Assembly: GCF_003814555.1 (NCBI RefSeq)
Contig: NZ_RKQN01000003.1
Coordinates: forward strand, 107,611 to 171,610
Length of the DNA stretch: 64,000 nt
Reading direction: 5' to 3'
From: Vulcaniibacterium tengchongense
GTDB lineage: Bacteria; Pseudomonadota; Gammaproteobacteria; Xanthomonadales; Xanthomonadaceae
Part shown: positions 1 through 10,075 of the stretch, piece by piece
Position numbering within the stretch: position 1 is the first letter of the stretch
Layout of the letters: the number at the start of each line of letters is the position of its first letter
The notes under the pieces: generated by a model
What the model saw: only the letters and a program-made list of their open reading frames with translations
Databases searched by the model: none
What the model was told of the DNA's origin: nothing
Program-made: the position numbers and the translations under genes

Positions 1-718
1 TGCGGGTGCTCTGGCCGAGGAACACGCCCATGCCGATCACGCTGTGGTGGCCGACGACCACGCCTTCCACCACCTCCGAGCGCGCGCCGATGAAGCAGTG
101 GTCCTCGATGATCGTCGGGCTGGCCTGCAGCGGCTCCAGCACGCCGCCGATGCCGGCGCCGCCGGACAGGTGGCAGTGCTTGCCGACCTGGGCGCAGGAA
201 CCGACCGTGGCCCAGGTGTCGACCATCGTGCCTTCGCCGACGTGGGCGCCGATGTTGACGAAGCTGGGCATCAGCACCACATCCTTGCCGATGTAGCTGC
301 CGCGGCGGGCGATCGCGCCGGGCACCACGCGCGCGCCGAGCTTGCGGAAGCCGGCCTCGTCGTAGCCGACGAAGCGCGCGGGCACCTTGTCCCAGAACGG
401 CGCGGGCGCGGCCTCGACCAGCTGCATGTCGTTGACGCGGAAGTACAGCAGCACCGCCTTCTTGAGCCACTCGTTGACCTTCCAGCCGCCCTGCCCGTCC
501 GGCTCGGCGACGCGGAACTCGCCGCTTTCCAGGCCGGCGATCACGCGCTCCACGGTCGGCCGGGTCGAGCCTTCGATCTCGTCCAGGGTCAGCATGGTGC
601 GGCGCTCGAAGGCGCTGTCGACCATGAACTTCAGCTCGTCCGGGCCCGGCCCTTTCGGCGGCGCCTTCTTGCGCGCGGCGGTCTTGCGGGAGCTCTTGGC
701 GGGCTTGGCGGGACTCAT
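1..718 (-). CDS. dapD: Tetrahydrodipicolinate N-succinyltransferase, 3' end cut by window edge
   Basis: Cytoplasmic enzyme of the succinylase branch of lysine/diaminopimelate synthesis. It transfers succinyl from succinyl-CoA to tetrahydrodipicolinate, feeding lysine and peptidoglycan. About 239 residues are visible. A Lys/Ala/Pro-rich N-terminal tail of about 25 residues comes first, then an alpha-helical domain ([20 protein letters not shown]), then imperfect hexapeptide repeats of the left-handed beta-helix ([53 protein letters not shown]). The C-terminus lies beyond position 1. The ATG (718-716) overlaps the glnD TGA (717-715) as ATGA, which fixes the start and implies translational coupling. 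dapD beside glnD and map is usual in xanthomonads. Confidence 0.95.
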   Translation of the reverse strand, partial: MSPAKPAKSSRKTAARKKAPPKGPGPDELKFMVDSAFERRTMLTLDEIEGSTRPTVERVIAGLESGEFRVAEPDGQGGWKVNEWLKKAVLLYFRVNDMQLVEAAPAPFWDKVPARFVGYDEAGFRKLGARVVPGAIARRGSYIGKDVVLMPSFVNIGAHVGEGTMVDTWATVGSCAQVGKHCHLSGGAGIGGVLEPLQASPTIIEDHCFIGARSEVVEGVVVGHHSVIGMGVFLGQSTR

Positions 719-3336
719 GCGGCTTCTCCGTCGAGGCAGGCGAGCAGCGCGTCGCGCAGCGCCTGTTGTTGGCTTTCGTCGAGGGCGCGGTCGCGCCCGT
801 CGGTGATCTGGAACACGTCCTCGGCGCGCTCGCCGAAGGTGGCGATGCGCGCGTCGTGCACGCGCAGGGCCTGGTCGCGGATGACCTGGGCCACGTCGGC
901 CAACAGGCCGGGCCGGTCGGTGCAGACCAGGCTGAGCAGGGTGCGGCCGTTGGCGGTGGCGTCGAAACCCACCTGCGGCGCGATGCGGAAGTGGCGCAGG
1001 TGCCGCGGCAGCGCGCGCCGCGCCGGGCGGATGCGGTCGAGCGGCCCGGCCAGGGCGCCCTCCAGGCCGCGTTCGACCTCCTGCGGCGCGGGCGGGCAGC
1101 GCGGGTCCACCGGCACCACCTCGAAGGTGTCGAAGATCGTGCCCCGCGGCCCGTCCAGCACCCGCGCCTGCTGGATCGCCAAGCCAAGGCGGTCGAGCGT
1201 GGCCACGATCGCCGCGAACAGGCCGTCGCGGTCCGGCGAATGCACGAACACCTCGAGCGCACCCGCGTGCGCGCCGCCCTGCCCGCCGAGCGCGCGCACC
1301 CGCACCCGGGTCTCGCCGGGCGCGACGTCGCGCAGCGAAGCCGCCTGCCAGGCCACTTGGTCCGGCCGCCCGCGCTCGAACCCGGTCTCGGGCATGCGCG
1401 CGTACAGCGCGTCGATTTCATCGTCCGCCACGCCGAGCGCGCGCAGCATCGCGCGCGCGGTGTCGCGGGTCTCGGCGGCGCGCTCGGCCGCCGCGACCGG
1501 ATGCTCCAGGCCGCGCCGCAAGGCTAGGCGCGTGGCGGTGTACAGGTCGGCCAGCAGCCGGTCCTTCCAGGCGTTCCACAGCTTCGGCGAGGTGCCGGCG
1601 ATGTCGGCGCAGGTCAGCAGGTAGAGGTGATCGAGGCGCTCGCGGTCGGCGACGCGGGCGGCGAAGCGGTGGATCACCTCCGGATCGGCGATGTCCTGCT
1701 TCTGCGCGGTCACCGACATCAGCAGGTGGTGCCGCACCAGCCACTCGACCAGCGCCGCGTCGGCCTGCGACAGGCCGAGCGTGCCGCAGAAGATGCGCGC
1801 GTCCTCGGCGCCGAGCTCGGAATGGTCGCCGCCGCGGCCCTTGGCGATGTCGTGGAAAAGCCCAGCCAGCAGCAGCAGCTCGGGCTTGCGCAGGCGCGGC
1901 CAGACCTCGTGGGCGATGCTGAAGCGCTCGTCGGCCACGCCCGAGGCGAAGCGCGCCAGGTTGCGCAGCACCGCCAGCGTGTGCTGGTCGACGGTGTAGA
2001 CGTGGAACAGGTCGAACTGCATGCGCCCGGACACGCGCGCGAACGCCGGGATCCAGCGCCCGAGCACGCCCAGCCGCGCCATGCGCTCCAGCGCGTGCAC
2101 CGGATGCGGGCCGCGCAGCAGCGCCAGGAAGCGCTCGCGCAGGGCCGGCTCGGCCTGCTGGAACGCCGGCACCCGCGCCAGCGACTCGGCCAGGGCGCGA
2201 GCCGTGCGCGAATGCAGCCCGCGCACCTCGTCGTGCGCCGCCCAGGTCGCGAACAGCGCGAACACCTCGAAGGCGTCGCGCGGCCAGGCCGGATCGCGCG
2301 CGGCCAGGTAGCCGCGGCGCAGCTCGAACGCGTCGTCCAGCGGCAGCGGCGGCGCCTCGCCCTCGATCTGCTCCTCGAAGCGCTGCAGCAGGCGCTCGCC
2401 GATCCGCAGCACCAGCGCGGCGCTGCGGTAGAAGCCCTGCATCATCTGCTCGACCGCGAGGTTGTCGGCGTCGTCGACGTGGCCGAGGCGCTCGGCCAGC
2501 CGCTTCTGGTGGTCGAAGCGCAAGCGCTCCTCGCGCCGGCCGGCGACCAGGTGCAGGCCGAAGCGCAGCCGCGACAGGGTGCGGCGCTCGCGTTCCAGCG
2601 TGGCCAGCTCGTCGGCGCCGAACTGGCCGATCGCGACCAGCGACTCCAGGTCGCCGGTGCCGACGATGCGCAGCGCCATCCAGCGCAGGGTCTGCACGTC
2701 GCGCAGGCCGCCGGGGCCTTCCTTGAGGTTGGGCTCGAGGTTGTCGGCGGTGTCGCCGTAGCGCGCGTGGCGCAGGCGCAGTTCCTCGCGCTTGGCGAGG
2801 AAGAACTCGCGCGCCGGCCAGGCCCGCGCCGGCGCGATCGCCGCCTGCAGCGCGTGCAGCGCCGCGGCGTCGGCCTCGAGCGGGCGCGCCTCCAGCATCG
2901 CGGTCAGCACGGTGATGTCCGCGGCCGCCGCCTCGGCGCACTGCGCGGCCGAGCGCACCGCGTGGCCGAGCGGCAGGCCGGCGTCCCACAGCCGCGCGAA
3001 GAAGCGCGCCAGCGCGTCGCCGTACAGCGCCTGCGCCTCGGCTTCGGCCAGCACCAGCAGGTCGATGTCGGACTGCGGGAACAGCTCGCCGCGGCCGTAG
3101 CCGCCGACCGCGAACAGCGCCAGCGGCGCGCCCGCCGCTACCGAGGCGCGCCAGGCCGCGCGGATCTGCGCGTCGACCGCGTCGGCGCGCGCGCGCAGCA
3201 GGCGGTCGACGTCCTCTCCGGAGTCGAAACGCGCGGCCAGCGCGGCGTCGGTGGCGGCCAGCGCCTGGCGGATCGCGCCGGCGTCGCGGCCCGCCGACGG
3301 CGCCGCCGCGTCGCCGTCGGCGGCGGAGCCGGTCAT
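715..3336 (-). CDS. glnD: [Protein-PII] uridylyltransferase / uridylyl-removing enzyme
   Basis: Nitrogen sensor that uridylylates PII proteins when glutamine is low and removes UMP when it is high. The product is 873 residues, normal for the family. The nucleotidyltransferase signature [17 protein letters not shown] is at residues 78-94. An HD phosphohydrolase motif ([20 protein letters not shown]) lies near the middle and is followed by VRHHLLMS. Two ACT domains end the protein ([19 protein letters not shown] and [19 protein letters not shown]), the glutamine-sensing part. The ATG at 3336-3334 overlaps the map stop (ATGA), and the glnD stop overlaps the dapD start, so map-glnD-dapD is read as one operon. 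All expected domains are present. Confidence 0.97.
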   Translation of the reverse strand: MTGSAADGDAAAPSAGRDAGAIRQALAATDAALAARFDSGEDVDRLLRARADAVDAQIRAAWRASVAAGAPLALFAVGGYGRGELFPQSDIDLLVLAEAEAQALYGDALARFFARLWDAGLPLGHAVRSAAQCAEAAAADITVLTAMLEARPLEADAAALHALQAAIAPARAWPAREFFLAKREELRLRHARYGDTADNLEPNLKEGPGGLRDVQTLRWMALRIVGTGDLESLVAIGQFGADELATLERERRTLSRLRFGLHLVAGRREERLRFDHQKRLAERLGHVDDADNLAVEQMMQGFYRSAALVLRIGERLLQRFEEQIEGEAPPLPLDDAFELRRGYLAARDPAWPRDAFEVFALFATWAAHDEVRGLHSRTARALAESLARVPAFQQAEPALRERFLALLRGPHPVHALERMARLGVLGRWIPAFARVSGRMQFDLFHVYTVDQHTLAVLRNLARFASGVADERFSIAHEVWPRLRKPELLLLAGLFHDIAKGRGGDHSELGAEDARIFCGTLGLSQADAALVEWLVRHHLLMSVTAQKQDIADPEVIHRFAARVADRERLDHLYLLTCADIAGTSPKLWNAWKDRLLADLYTATRLALRRGLEHPVAAAERAAETRDTARAMLRALGVADDEIDALYARMPETGFERGRPDQVAWQAASLRDVAPGETRVRVRALGGQGGAHAGALEVFVHSPDRDGLFAAIVATLDRLGLAIQQARVLDGPRGTIFDTFEVVPVDPRCPPAPQEVERGLEGALAGPLDRIRPARRALPRHLRHFRIAPQVGFDATANGRTLLSLVCTDRPGLLADVAQVIRDQALRVHDARIATFGERAEDVFQITDGRDRALDESQQQALRDALLACLDGEAA

Positions 3337-4109
3337 AGGTCGTTGTCGTCCCCGGGGAGCCGGGTCAGGATCTCGACCCCGTCCTCGGTCACGGCGACGG
3401 TGTGCTCCCACTGCGCCGACAGCTTGCGGTCCTTGGTCACCACGGTCCAGCCGTCCGGCAGCAGGCGGGTGTGGCGGCTGCCCTCGTTGATCATCGGCTC
3501 GACGGTGAAGGTCATGCCCGGCTTCAGCACCAGGCCCTCGCCCGGCCGGCCGTAATGCAGCACCTGCGGGTCCTCGTGATAGATCCGGCCGATGCCGTGG
3601 CCGCAGTACTCGCGCACCACGCTGAAGCGCTCGGACTCGGCATAGCTCTGGATCGCATGGCCGATATCGCCCAGGGTCGCGCCCGGGCGCACCGCGCGGA
3701 TGCCGCGGAACATCGCCTCGCGGGTCACCTCGACCAGGCGCCGCGCCATCACCGAGGGCGTGCCGACGTAGTACATCCGGCTGGTGTCGCCATGCCAGCC
3801 GTCCTTGATCACGGTGACGTCGATGTTGAGGATGTCGCCGTCCTTGAGCACCTTGGCCGGGCTCGGGATGCCGTGGCAGATGACGTTGTTGACCGACGTG
3901 CAGATGGTCTTGGGAAAGCCCTTGTAGCCGACGTTCGCGGGGATCGCCCCCTGCACGTTGACGATGTGGTCGTGGCAGATGCGGTCGAGCTCATCGGTGG
4001 TCACCCCGGGCTTCACGTACGGGGCGACGACCTGCAGCACCTCGGCGGCCAGGCGGCCGGCGACGCGCATCTTCTCGATCTCTTCGGGGGTCTTGAGGGT
4101 GACGGGCAT
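3333..4109 (-). CDS. map: Type I methionine aminopeptidase
   Basis: Removes the initiator methionine from nascent proteins in the cytoplasm. The product is 258 residues. The dinuclear metal ligands of the pita-bread fold are all visible: D97 in NIDVTV, D108 in [10 protein letters not shown]171 in GHGIGR, E204 in FTVEPMI and E235 in WEHTVAV, plus the conserved H79 in ICHG. The start at [14 protein letters not shown] fits family N-termini; an in-frame ATG 21 bases upstream (MGDNAAMPV) is possible but less likely. The gene diverges from rpsB across about 340 bp and leads the map-glnD-dapD unit. Confidence 0.97.
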   Translation of the reverse strand: MPVTLKTPEEIEKMRVAGRLAAEVLQVVAPYVKPGVTTDELDRICHDHIVNVQGAIPANVGYKGFPKTICTSVNNVICHGIPSPAKVLKDGDILNIDVTVIKDGWHGDTSRMYYVGTPSVMARRLVEVTREAMFRGIRAVRPGATLGDIGHAIQSYAESERFSVVREYCGHGIGRIYHEDPQVLHYGRPGEGLVLKPGMTFTVEPMINEGSRHTRLLPDGWTVVTKDRKLSAQWEHTVAVTEDGVEILTRLPGDDNDL

Positions 4110-4161
4110 GGCGGCATTATCCCCCATCGGGAGCCCGTTCAGGGTCCGGCCGCGCCGCGGT

Positions 4162-4190
4162 TTGCCCGCGACCGCCCCGGCGGCTACAAT
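4162..4190 (+). promoter_or_regulatory. Sigma-70-type promoter of rpsB-tsf
   Basis: TTGCCC (4162-4167) is followed after 17 bp by TACAAT (4185-4190), a good housekeeping promoter in an otherwise very GC-rich stretch. It points at rpsB and leaves a leader of roughly 255 nt before the rpsB ATG. Confidence 0.7.
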
Positions 4191-4196
4191 TGCCCG

Positions 4197-4451
4197 CTTC
4201 GCAGCCGCCCTCTCCACGAGGCCGTCCGCGCGCCCACGCCGGGCGCAGCGCGGGGTTCCGCAGGTGCCCGCGCAGGCGAATACACACCCGCCGCCCACGT
4301 TCCGTGCCGGGGTGTCCGCGCGTCCAAGCGCGCGGATCTGGTCGCGGACGCGGCGGGGAGGCCCAACCCCGGAACCCAGGCCCGCGCCCGCCGCGGGCGG
4401 CCGCCCCACCCGTTACGACGGCGGCGGGTTCCACTGCCCGGAGTCATCGCA
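4197..4451 (+). promoter_or_regulatory. Long 5' leader of rpsB mRNA, possible S2 autoregulatory region
   Basis: About 255 nt lie between the predicted start of transcription just after 4190 and the rpsB ATG at 4452, with no supported gene inside. In enterobacteria the rpsB leader folds into the site by which S2 represses rpsB-tsf. The length and position here suit the same role, but I did not identify the S2-binding fold itself. Confidence 0.4.
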
Positions 4452-5264
4452 ATGCCCCAGATCACCATGCGCCAGATGCTGGAAGCCGGCGTCCATTTCG
4501 GCCACCAGACCCGCTACTGGAACCCGAAGATGGGCCCGTACATCTTCGGCGCGCGCGGCAAGATCCACATCATCAACCTCGAGAAGACGGTTCCGCTGTT
4601 CAACGACGCGATGAACTTCATCTCGGGCGTCGCGCAGAAGCGCGGCATCATCCTGTTCGTCGGCACCAAGCGCTCCGCGCGCGACGCGGTCAAGGAAGAG
4701 GCCGAGCGCTGCGGCATGCCGTACATGACCCAGCGCTGGCTGGGCGGCACCCTGACCAACTTCCGCACGGTCAAGCAGTCGGTGCAGCGCCTGAAGGAAC
4801 TCGAGGCGGCCGAGACCGACGGCACCTTCGAGCGCCTGGTCAAGCACGAAGTGCTGGCCCTGCGCCGCGAGCGCGAGAAGCTCGAGGCCTCGCTGGGCGG
4901 CATCAAGGACATGAACCGCCTGCCCGACGCGCTGTTCGTGATCGACATCGGCCACGAGGACATCGCGATCAAGGAAGCCAAGAAGCTCGGCATCCCGGTC
5001 GTGGCCGTGGTCGATACCAACTACGACCCGAACCTGGTGGACTACGCCATCCCGGGCAACGACGACGCGATCCGCGCCGTGCAGCTGTACGCCCGCGCCG
5101 CCGCCGACGCCGTGCTCGAGGGCAAGGCCGCCGCGCCGTCGGCCGCCTCGGTCCGCGAGGAGGAGTTCGTGGAGGCCGGCGAAGGCCAGGAAGGCAAGGA
5201 CGAGCGCAAGCCGCGCCGCGCCCCGGCCAAGAAGGCGGCCAAGAAGGCCGAGGCCGCCGAGTAA
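4452..5264 (+). CDS. rpsB: 30S ribosomal protein S2
   Basis: Small-subunit ribosomal protein, 270 residues. The N-terminus [20 protein letters not shown] and the signature blocks [44 protein letters not shown] and PDALFVIDI are diagnostic. The C-terminal tail is rich in Lys, Ala and Glu ([13 protein letters not shown]), as in other xanthomonad S2 proteins. It is read from its own promoter and is followed by tsf after 177 bp, the standard bacterial pair. Confidence 0.98.
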   Translation: MPQITMRQMLEAGVHFGHQTRYWNPKMGPYIFGARGKIHIINLEKTVPLFNDAMNFISGVAQKRGIILFVGTKRSARDAVKEEAERCGMPYMTQRWLGGTLTNFRTVKQSVQRLKELEAAETDGTFERLVKHEVLALRREREKLEASLGGIKDMNRLPDALFVIDIGHEDIAIKEAKKLGIPVVAVVDTNYDPNLVDYAIPGNDDAIRAVQLYARAAADAVLEGKAAAPSAASVREEEFVEAGEGQEGKDERKPRRAPAKKAAKKAEAAE

Positions 5265-5275
5265 GACCCGCCTCA

Positions 5276-5303
5276 CGCGGCCGCGCGATCATGCGCGGCC
5301 GCG
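5276..5303 (+). promoter_or_regulatory. Strong hairpin in the rpsB-tsf intergenic region
   Basis: An 11-bp perfect stem (arms 5276-5286 and 5293-5303) encloses the loop GATCAT, 12 bp after the rpsB stop. It has no T-run, so it is not a complete intrinsic terminator. It may stabilise the rpsB 3' end or set the S2:EF-Ts ratio by partial termination or processing; that role is inferred. Confidence 0.5.
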
Positions 5304-5441
5304 CCGCCCGTACGCGCGCCGTACGCCGCCCCTTTACCCGTCGCCCGGGCGCAGCGGGGAACCTGCTTCCCGCTTCCGGCTCGCCGCCGCTGAGCAGGCT
5401 CCTCGCTGCGCCCGGATCGACACACCATTTCGAGGTCACCC

Positions 5442-6323
<882 letters not shown>

Positions 6324-6346
6324 GCCGCCACCGCTTCCCGCGCATG

Positions 6347-6380
6347 CGAAGGCCGCGAGCGATCGCGGCCTTCGTTTTTT
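6347..6380 (+). terminator. Intrinsic terminator of rpsB-tsf
   Basis: A perfect 12-bp stem (6347-6358 and 6363-6374) with tetraloop GCGA is followed by six T residues (6375-6380). A second 9-bp hairpin (6381-6389 / 6395-6403) follows immediately. It closes the rpsB-tsf unit and separates it from the convergent minus-strand genes. Confidence 0.93.
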
Positions 6381-6602
6381 GCGCGGTTCCGGCCGAACCG
6401 CGCCGGCGATCGACGCGAAACCTCGCCCTGGCCCGGCGATGGGCTCGCCGCCACGCGCCCGCGCGCCGGGGTCCGCGCTCCCCGCCCTTCGCCGTAGGCG
6501 CATGGGCGGACCGGCCGCAGTGCAGCCCCCCGACCCCGGCCCGGCGCCCGGACCGCCGACGGCTCGAGCGCCCCGCCGGCCTGCGGGCGGCTGGACGGGG
6601 AC

Positions 6603-6641
6603 AAAAAAAATCCGGAGATACCCGTCCTGGGCGTCTCCGGA
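6603..6641 (-). terminator. Intrinsic terminator of the candidate small RNA
   Basis: Read on the minus strand, TCCGGAGA (6641-6634) pairs with TCTCCGGA (6618-6611). Inside it, CCC/GGG closes the loop AGGAC, and eight U residues follow (6610-6603). The nearest minus-strand gene ends about 400 bp upstream at 7042, so the terminator fits an RNA starting downstream of that gene, or a long 3' UTR of it. Confidence 0.85.
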
Positions 6642-6940
6642 TCCGCCGCGCGCTGCGGCGATGCTGCGGCCGGTCCCGTGGAAACCGGCCGCGGTGCCGT
6701 CCTGGCAGAGCTGCTGCGCGTGGGCGACGCGCTTGTTCGCGCCCTCCGGGCGCCCCGGGCCGCGGACGCGTCCTGCGTCCGCGGCTTTGTCCCGGCGTCG
6801 CATCGCGTCCTGCGTTGCGTGGCGTCCTGCCGGCACGGGCGGCCCCGTCGGAGCCGCCCGCGCGCCGGGCCAGTGCGTCCGGACTGTTCGGAAATGCGCC
6901 ATCCCTGGCGCCGAAGACCCCTCCGTAGAAGGGACTCGAC
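6603..6940 (-). ncRNA. Candidate CsrB/RsmZ-like small RNA (CsrA/RsmA decoy)
   Basis: No protein gene is supported here, yet the minus strand is full of ordered hairpins ending in an intrinsic terminator. Going 5' to 3': a CCCUUC/GAGGGG stem closed by a UACG tetraloop (6933-6918), which needs a G-U pair that exists only in the minus-strand RNA; GCGCC/GGCGC with loop AGGGAT (6911-6896); a CAGT/ACTG hairpin with GGA in its loop (6886-6871); a 7-bp hairpin (6859-6837). Then CAGGACG occurs five times, with AGGAC at 6828-6824, 6811-6807, 6774-6770, 6703-6699 and 6628-6624. Each AGGAC is flanked by complementary bases: 3, 7 (4+3 with an A-A mismatch), 10, 4 and 3 bp. A 7-bp hairpin sits at 6690-6668. 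CAGGA(U/A/C)G in loops is the CsrB repeat consensus, and CsrB is about 370 nt. The 5' end is uncertain. The role is inferred from structure only. Confidence 0.6.
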
Positions 6941-6948
6941 CTCCATAA

Positions 6949-6964
6949 CGCAGCGGATGCGCCA
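6949..6964 (-). promoter_or_regulatory. Possible sigma-54-type promoter for the small RNA
   Basis: On the minus strand, TGGCGC and CTGCG are placed so that GG and GC are separated by 10 bases, the -24/-12 spacing of sigma-54 promoters. The start point would be about 12 bases after the GC, near 6938, just before the first hairpin of the RNA. The match is partial (TGGCgCa, cTGCg), so this is only a suggestion. Confidence 0.22.
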
Positions 6965-7041
6965 CCCCCCTACCTTTTCTTCACCTGCTTTTTTCGTCCG
7001 CGCGTGGCAACGGGCGGCGCCGGGAGCGGAGCGCCCGGGAC

Positions 7042-9888
7042 TCAGAAACGGTAGCTGGCGCTGAGCAGGTAATAGCGCCCGCGCGGGTCGTCGTAGGCCA
7101 GGTCGTAGCCGCCCTTGGTCGCGGCGTAGTTCGCCGGCTCGCGGTCGGTGAGGTTGTCGATGTTGAGCGCGAGGCGCCAGCCGGGGATGCCGGCGTAGGC
7201 CAGGTGCAGGTCGAGCGTGCGCGAAGCCGGCGTGGTGCACTTGCCCGCCGCGGCGTTGCGCGGCGGGCACGGCGCGCCCGGCTCGCCGATCTTCACCGGC
7301 CCCAGCGCATGCAGGTTCAGCGCGGTGTTCCAGTCGCGGTACGACCACTGGATGCCGGCCAGCGCGGAGTGGCGCGGCCGGTCGTAGCCGGTGCGGTCGA
7401 TCTCGGGCGCGCCGGCGTGCGCCCGGGTCGCGAACTCGTCCAGGTAATGGCCGCTCAGGCGCAAGGCGTAGCGGCCGAAGCGCGCGGTATCCAGGCGGTA
7501 GGACGCCTGCAGTTCCCAGCCTTGCACCCGGGTGCGGCCGAGGTTCTCGTAGTAGTCGTTGATCGCGACCAGCCGACCGCTCGCGTCGCGCTCGAGCGCC
7601 TGCGGGAACAGCTCCGGGTGCGTCACCGCGTCGGTGACGACGATCTCGTTGCGGCGCCGGATGCTGAAATGGTCGAGGCTGAGTTCGAACCGCGACGACG
7701 GCGCCCATACCGCGCCGAGGGTATGGCTGCGCGAGGTCTCCGGCTGCAGATCCGGGTTCTCCTTCGAGCCGACCGTGAGCGCGCACCAGACCGCATCGCC
7801 CATCGGGATCGCCACCGCGCAGGGCGCCATCGCCGGCTGCATCGGCAGCAGCCGGTGGAAGCCGCTCAGGGTGCTGGGGCTGCGCAGTTCGAACAGCGAC
7901 GGCGCGCGATAGCCGGTGGCGGCGGTGCCGCGCAAGGTCAGGGTCGGCAACGCGTTCCATTTCAGGCCCAGCTTGGGCGAGACCTCGCTGCCGTAGCCCT
8001 GGATGTGGTCCAGCCGCCAGGCCACGTCGGCGTGCAGGCGGCGCAGCACCGGCAGGCTCAGCTCGGCATAGAGCGCCGACTGGTAGCGGTGGGCGTCGAG
8101 CCGCGGCTTCTGCGTGCCGCCGACCACGTCGCGCTCGAGGATGCGCGGGTCGGGCTCGCTGCGCAGCGCGTCCCTGCCGAACTCGCCGCCGGCGGCGACC
8201 TGGGCGGTGCCGCCGGGCAGCTCGAACACCGGCGCATTCGCCGAGAACAGCGCCTGGTCCAACTGCGCCCGCCCGCGCGAGCGCAGCCGCGGCGCCAGCC
8301 ACGCCAGCACGTCTGGCGGATTACCGGCGCCGTTGAAGCGGTAGCTGCGCTCGGCGACGGCCTGGTTCAGCCGGTCCTGCATGACCAGGCCGTCGATCGT
8401 GTTCCCGGCGTCGTTGCGGTGATGCGCCAGGTCGAACTGCCATTGCCAGCGGTCGCGGGTTCCGGCGAGGCCGACGGTCAGGTCGCGGACGTCGGCCTCG
8501 TTGCGGCTGCGCACCGGCCCGACGTCGAAGAAGGCGTAGGCCAGCGGCGCGGAGCGGCCCTGGTAGCGGATCGCGTCCGGGTGGCTGGCCGGCAGCGTCA
8601 CGGTCGTGAACATCGGCGCCCCTTGCAGGCGCTGCTCGACGCGCCCCAGGCGCAGGTCCGCACGCAGTTCGAGCGAGTCCGCCAACGGCTGCTGCAGGTT
8701 GGCGTAGACGGTGCGGCTCTCCAGCTCCGGCTGCAGGGTGACGTGGCGCGCCTGGTCGAGCGCGCAGCCGCCCTGCGCGTCGCGCTGCGCGGCCGGGCAC
8801 GCCGGCCGGATCACGCGGCCGTCCGGACCGAGGTAGCCCAGCTGGATGCGGTAGTCGCCGAGGCCGAACCGGCGCAGGTCGTCGCTGCGCCACTCGCGCT
8901 GGCCGCCGAGCAGCCCCTCGCGGTGGAACAGGTCGGCGCCGAGCAGCAGGCTGCCGCCGCCGCGCGTTGGCTGGCCGTGGCTGAAGGTCAGGCGCAATTG
9001 TTCGGCGTCGCCGCGTTCCGATGCGCCGTAGCGCAAGGTGGCTTCCTCGCCGCGCTGGTCCCGCTTGAGGATGATGTTGACCACGCCGGCCATCGCGTCC
9101 GCGCCGTAGATCGCCGACGCGCCGCCGCGCATGATCTCGATCCGCTCGATCATGCTCAGCGGAATGCCGTCGAGGTCGGTGAGGCCGCCAAGCTCGGCCG
9201 AGATCAGCCCGTAGCTGGCCACGCGCCGGCCATCGACCAGGAACAGGGTCGCGCGGGGACCGAGGCCGTACAGGCTGGAGGACGCGGCCGCGCCGTACAG
9301 CTGCTGGGTGCCCAGGCTGCCTTCGCTGGCGATCTCGACCGGATGCAGGCCGATCATGCCGGGCTGATAGCTCAGCAGTTCGAACAGCGATTGCTGCCCG
9401 CTGGCTTCGATCTCGGCCCGGCCGATCACGGTCAGCGGCGCCGGAGTCAGCACGTCGAGGCTGGCGCGCGGGATGTGGGTGCCGGTGACCTGCACCGTCT
9501 CCAACTCCACCGCCGGATCCGGGCGCGGTTTCCCGGGCGGTTGCGGCCGCGGCGGCGGGAGGGCTGCGCGGCGCAACACGTAGGCGTTGCCGGACACCGC
9601 GACCGCTTCCAGCCCGGAGCCGCGCAGCAGCGCCTGCAGGGCCTGCGCCGGAGGCAGCCGCAACTGCAGGCCCGGCGCCTTGCGCCCCTCGACCAGCTCC
9701 GGCGGGTACAGGATCTGGATCCGCGCCTGGGTCGCCAGCGCCTGCAGCGCGCGGTCGAGGGTGCCGGCGGGGATGCTCAGGCGCAGCGCCGCGCCGGCCT
9801 CGCGCTGGCCGGCCGGTGCGGGAGCCGCGAAAAACGCCAGGCCGAGGGCTCCGAAGAAGGCGTAGGCGAAGCGTGCAGACCTGGCCAT
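7042..9888 (-). CDS. TonB-dependent outer-membrane receptor with STN signalling domain
   Basis: Outer-membrane receptor for energised uptake of an unknown ligand, 948 residues. A signal peptide (about residues 1-27, ending APAPAG) is followed by a secretin/TonB short N-terminal (STN) domain (LSIPAGTLDRALQALATQ through LLRGSGLEAVAVSGNAYVLR), a proline-rich linker, a TonB box region (VELETVQVTGTHI), the plug (GGASAIYGADAMAGVVNIIL) and a 22-strand-type barrel with C-terminal aromatic YRF. Plug and barrel resemble the Caulobacter/xanthomonad 'TonB-dependent receptor plug with iron complex-like' group. The STN domain shows it can signal to a periplasmic anti-sigma protein. fecR-like and sigma genes lie directly upstream, so the three form a FecA/FecR/FecI-type set. 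The substrate is not predictable. Confidence 0.9.
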   Translation of the reverse strand: MARSARFAYAFFGALGLAFFAAPAPAGQREAGAALRLSIPAGTLDRALQALATQARIQILYPPELVEGRKAPGLQLRLPPAQALQALLRGSGLEAVAVSGNAYVLRRAALPPPRPQPPGKPRPDPAVELETVQVTGTHIPRASLDVLTPAPLTVIGRAEIEASGQQSLFELLSYQPGMIGLHPVEIASEGSLGTQQLYGAAASSSLYGLGPRATLFLVDGRRVASYGLISAELGGLTDLDGIPLSMIERIEIMRGGASAIYGADAMAGVVNIILKRDQRGEEATLRYGASERGDAEQLRLTFSHGQPTRGGGSLLLGADLFHREGLLGGQREWRSDDLRRFGLGDYRIQLGYLGPDGRVIRPACPAAQRDAQGGCALDQARHVTLQPELESRTVYANLQQPLADSLELRADLRLGRVEQRLQGAPMFTTVTLPASHPDAIRYQGRSAPLAYAFFDVGPVRSRNEADVRDLTVGLAGTRDRWQWQFDLAHHRNDAGNTIDGLVMQDRLNQAVAERSYRFNGAGNPPDVLAWLAPRLRSRGRAQLDQALFSANAPVFELPGGTAQVAAGGEFGRDALRSEPDPRILERDVVGGTQKPRLDAHRYQSALYAELSLPVLRRLHADVAWRLDHIQGYGSEVSPKLGLKWNALPTLTLRGTAATGYRAPSLFELRSPSTLSGFHRLLPMQPAMAPCAVAIPMGDAVWCALTVGSKENPDLQPETSRSHTLGAVWAPSSRFELSLDHFSIRRRNEIVVTDAVTHPELFPQALERDASGRLVAINDYYENLGRTRVQGWELQASYRLDTARFGRYALRLSGHYLDEFATRAHAGAPEIDRTGYDRPRHSALAGIQWSYRDWNTALNLHALGPVKIGEPGAPCPPRNAAAGKCTTPASRTLDLHLAYAGIPGWRLALNIDNLTDREPANYAATKGGYDLAYDDPRGRYYLLSASYRF

Positions 9889-10075
9889 TCAACGGCGCGG
9901 CGAACGAGCGGAAGCCGCACATTATGTGAAGCCGGCGTGCTCGCGCAATGCATCGCGTCGCGCCGGCGCGGATCGCCCGACGCGGCGAGGCCGCGCCGAT
10001 CCGCCCGATGCGGGCGCAGAAGGGCGGAAGGCGGAATGCAAGACTGCGCCGCGGCACGCGGCGCAGCCGCGGATC

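Noticed and set aside
5265-5441. Small gene between rpsB and tsf
   Set aside because: No ribosome-binding site with a sensible frame; the gap is dominated by a hairpin and composition is not gene-like.
6597-6965. Minus-strand reading frames through the candidate small RNA (for example from an ATG at 6965)
   Set aside because: They have no recognisable domain, run on into antisense tsf, and the terminator with eight U residues lies inside them; the hairpin order explains the sequence better.
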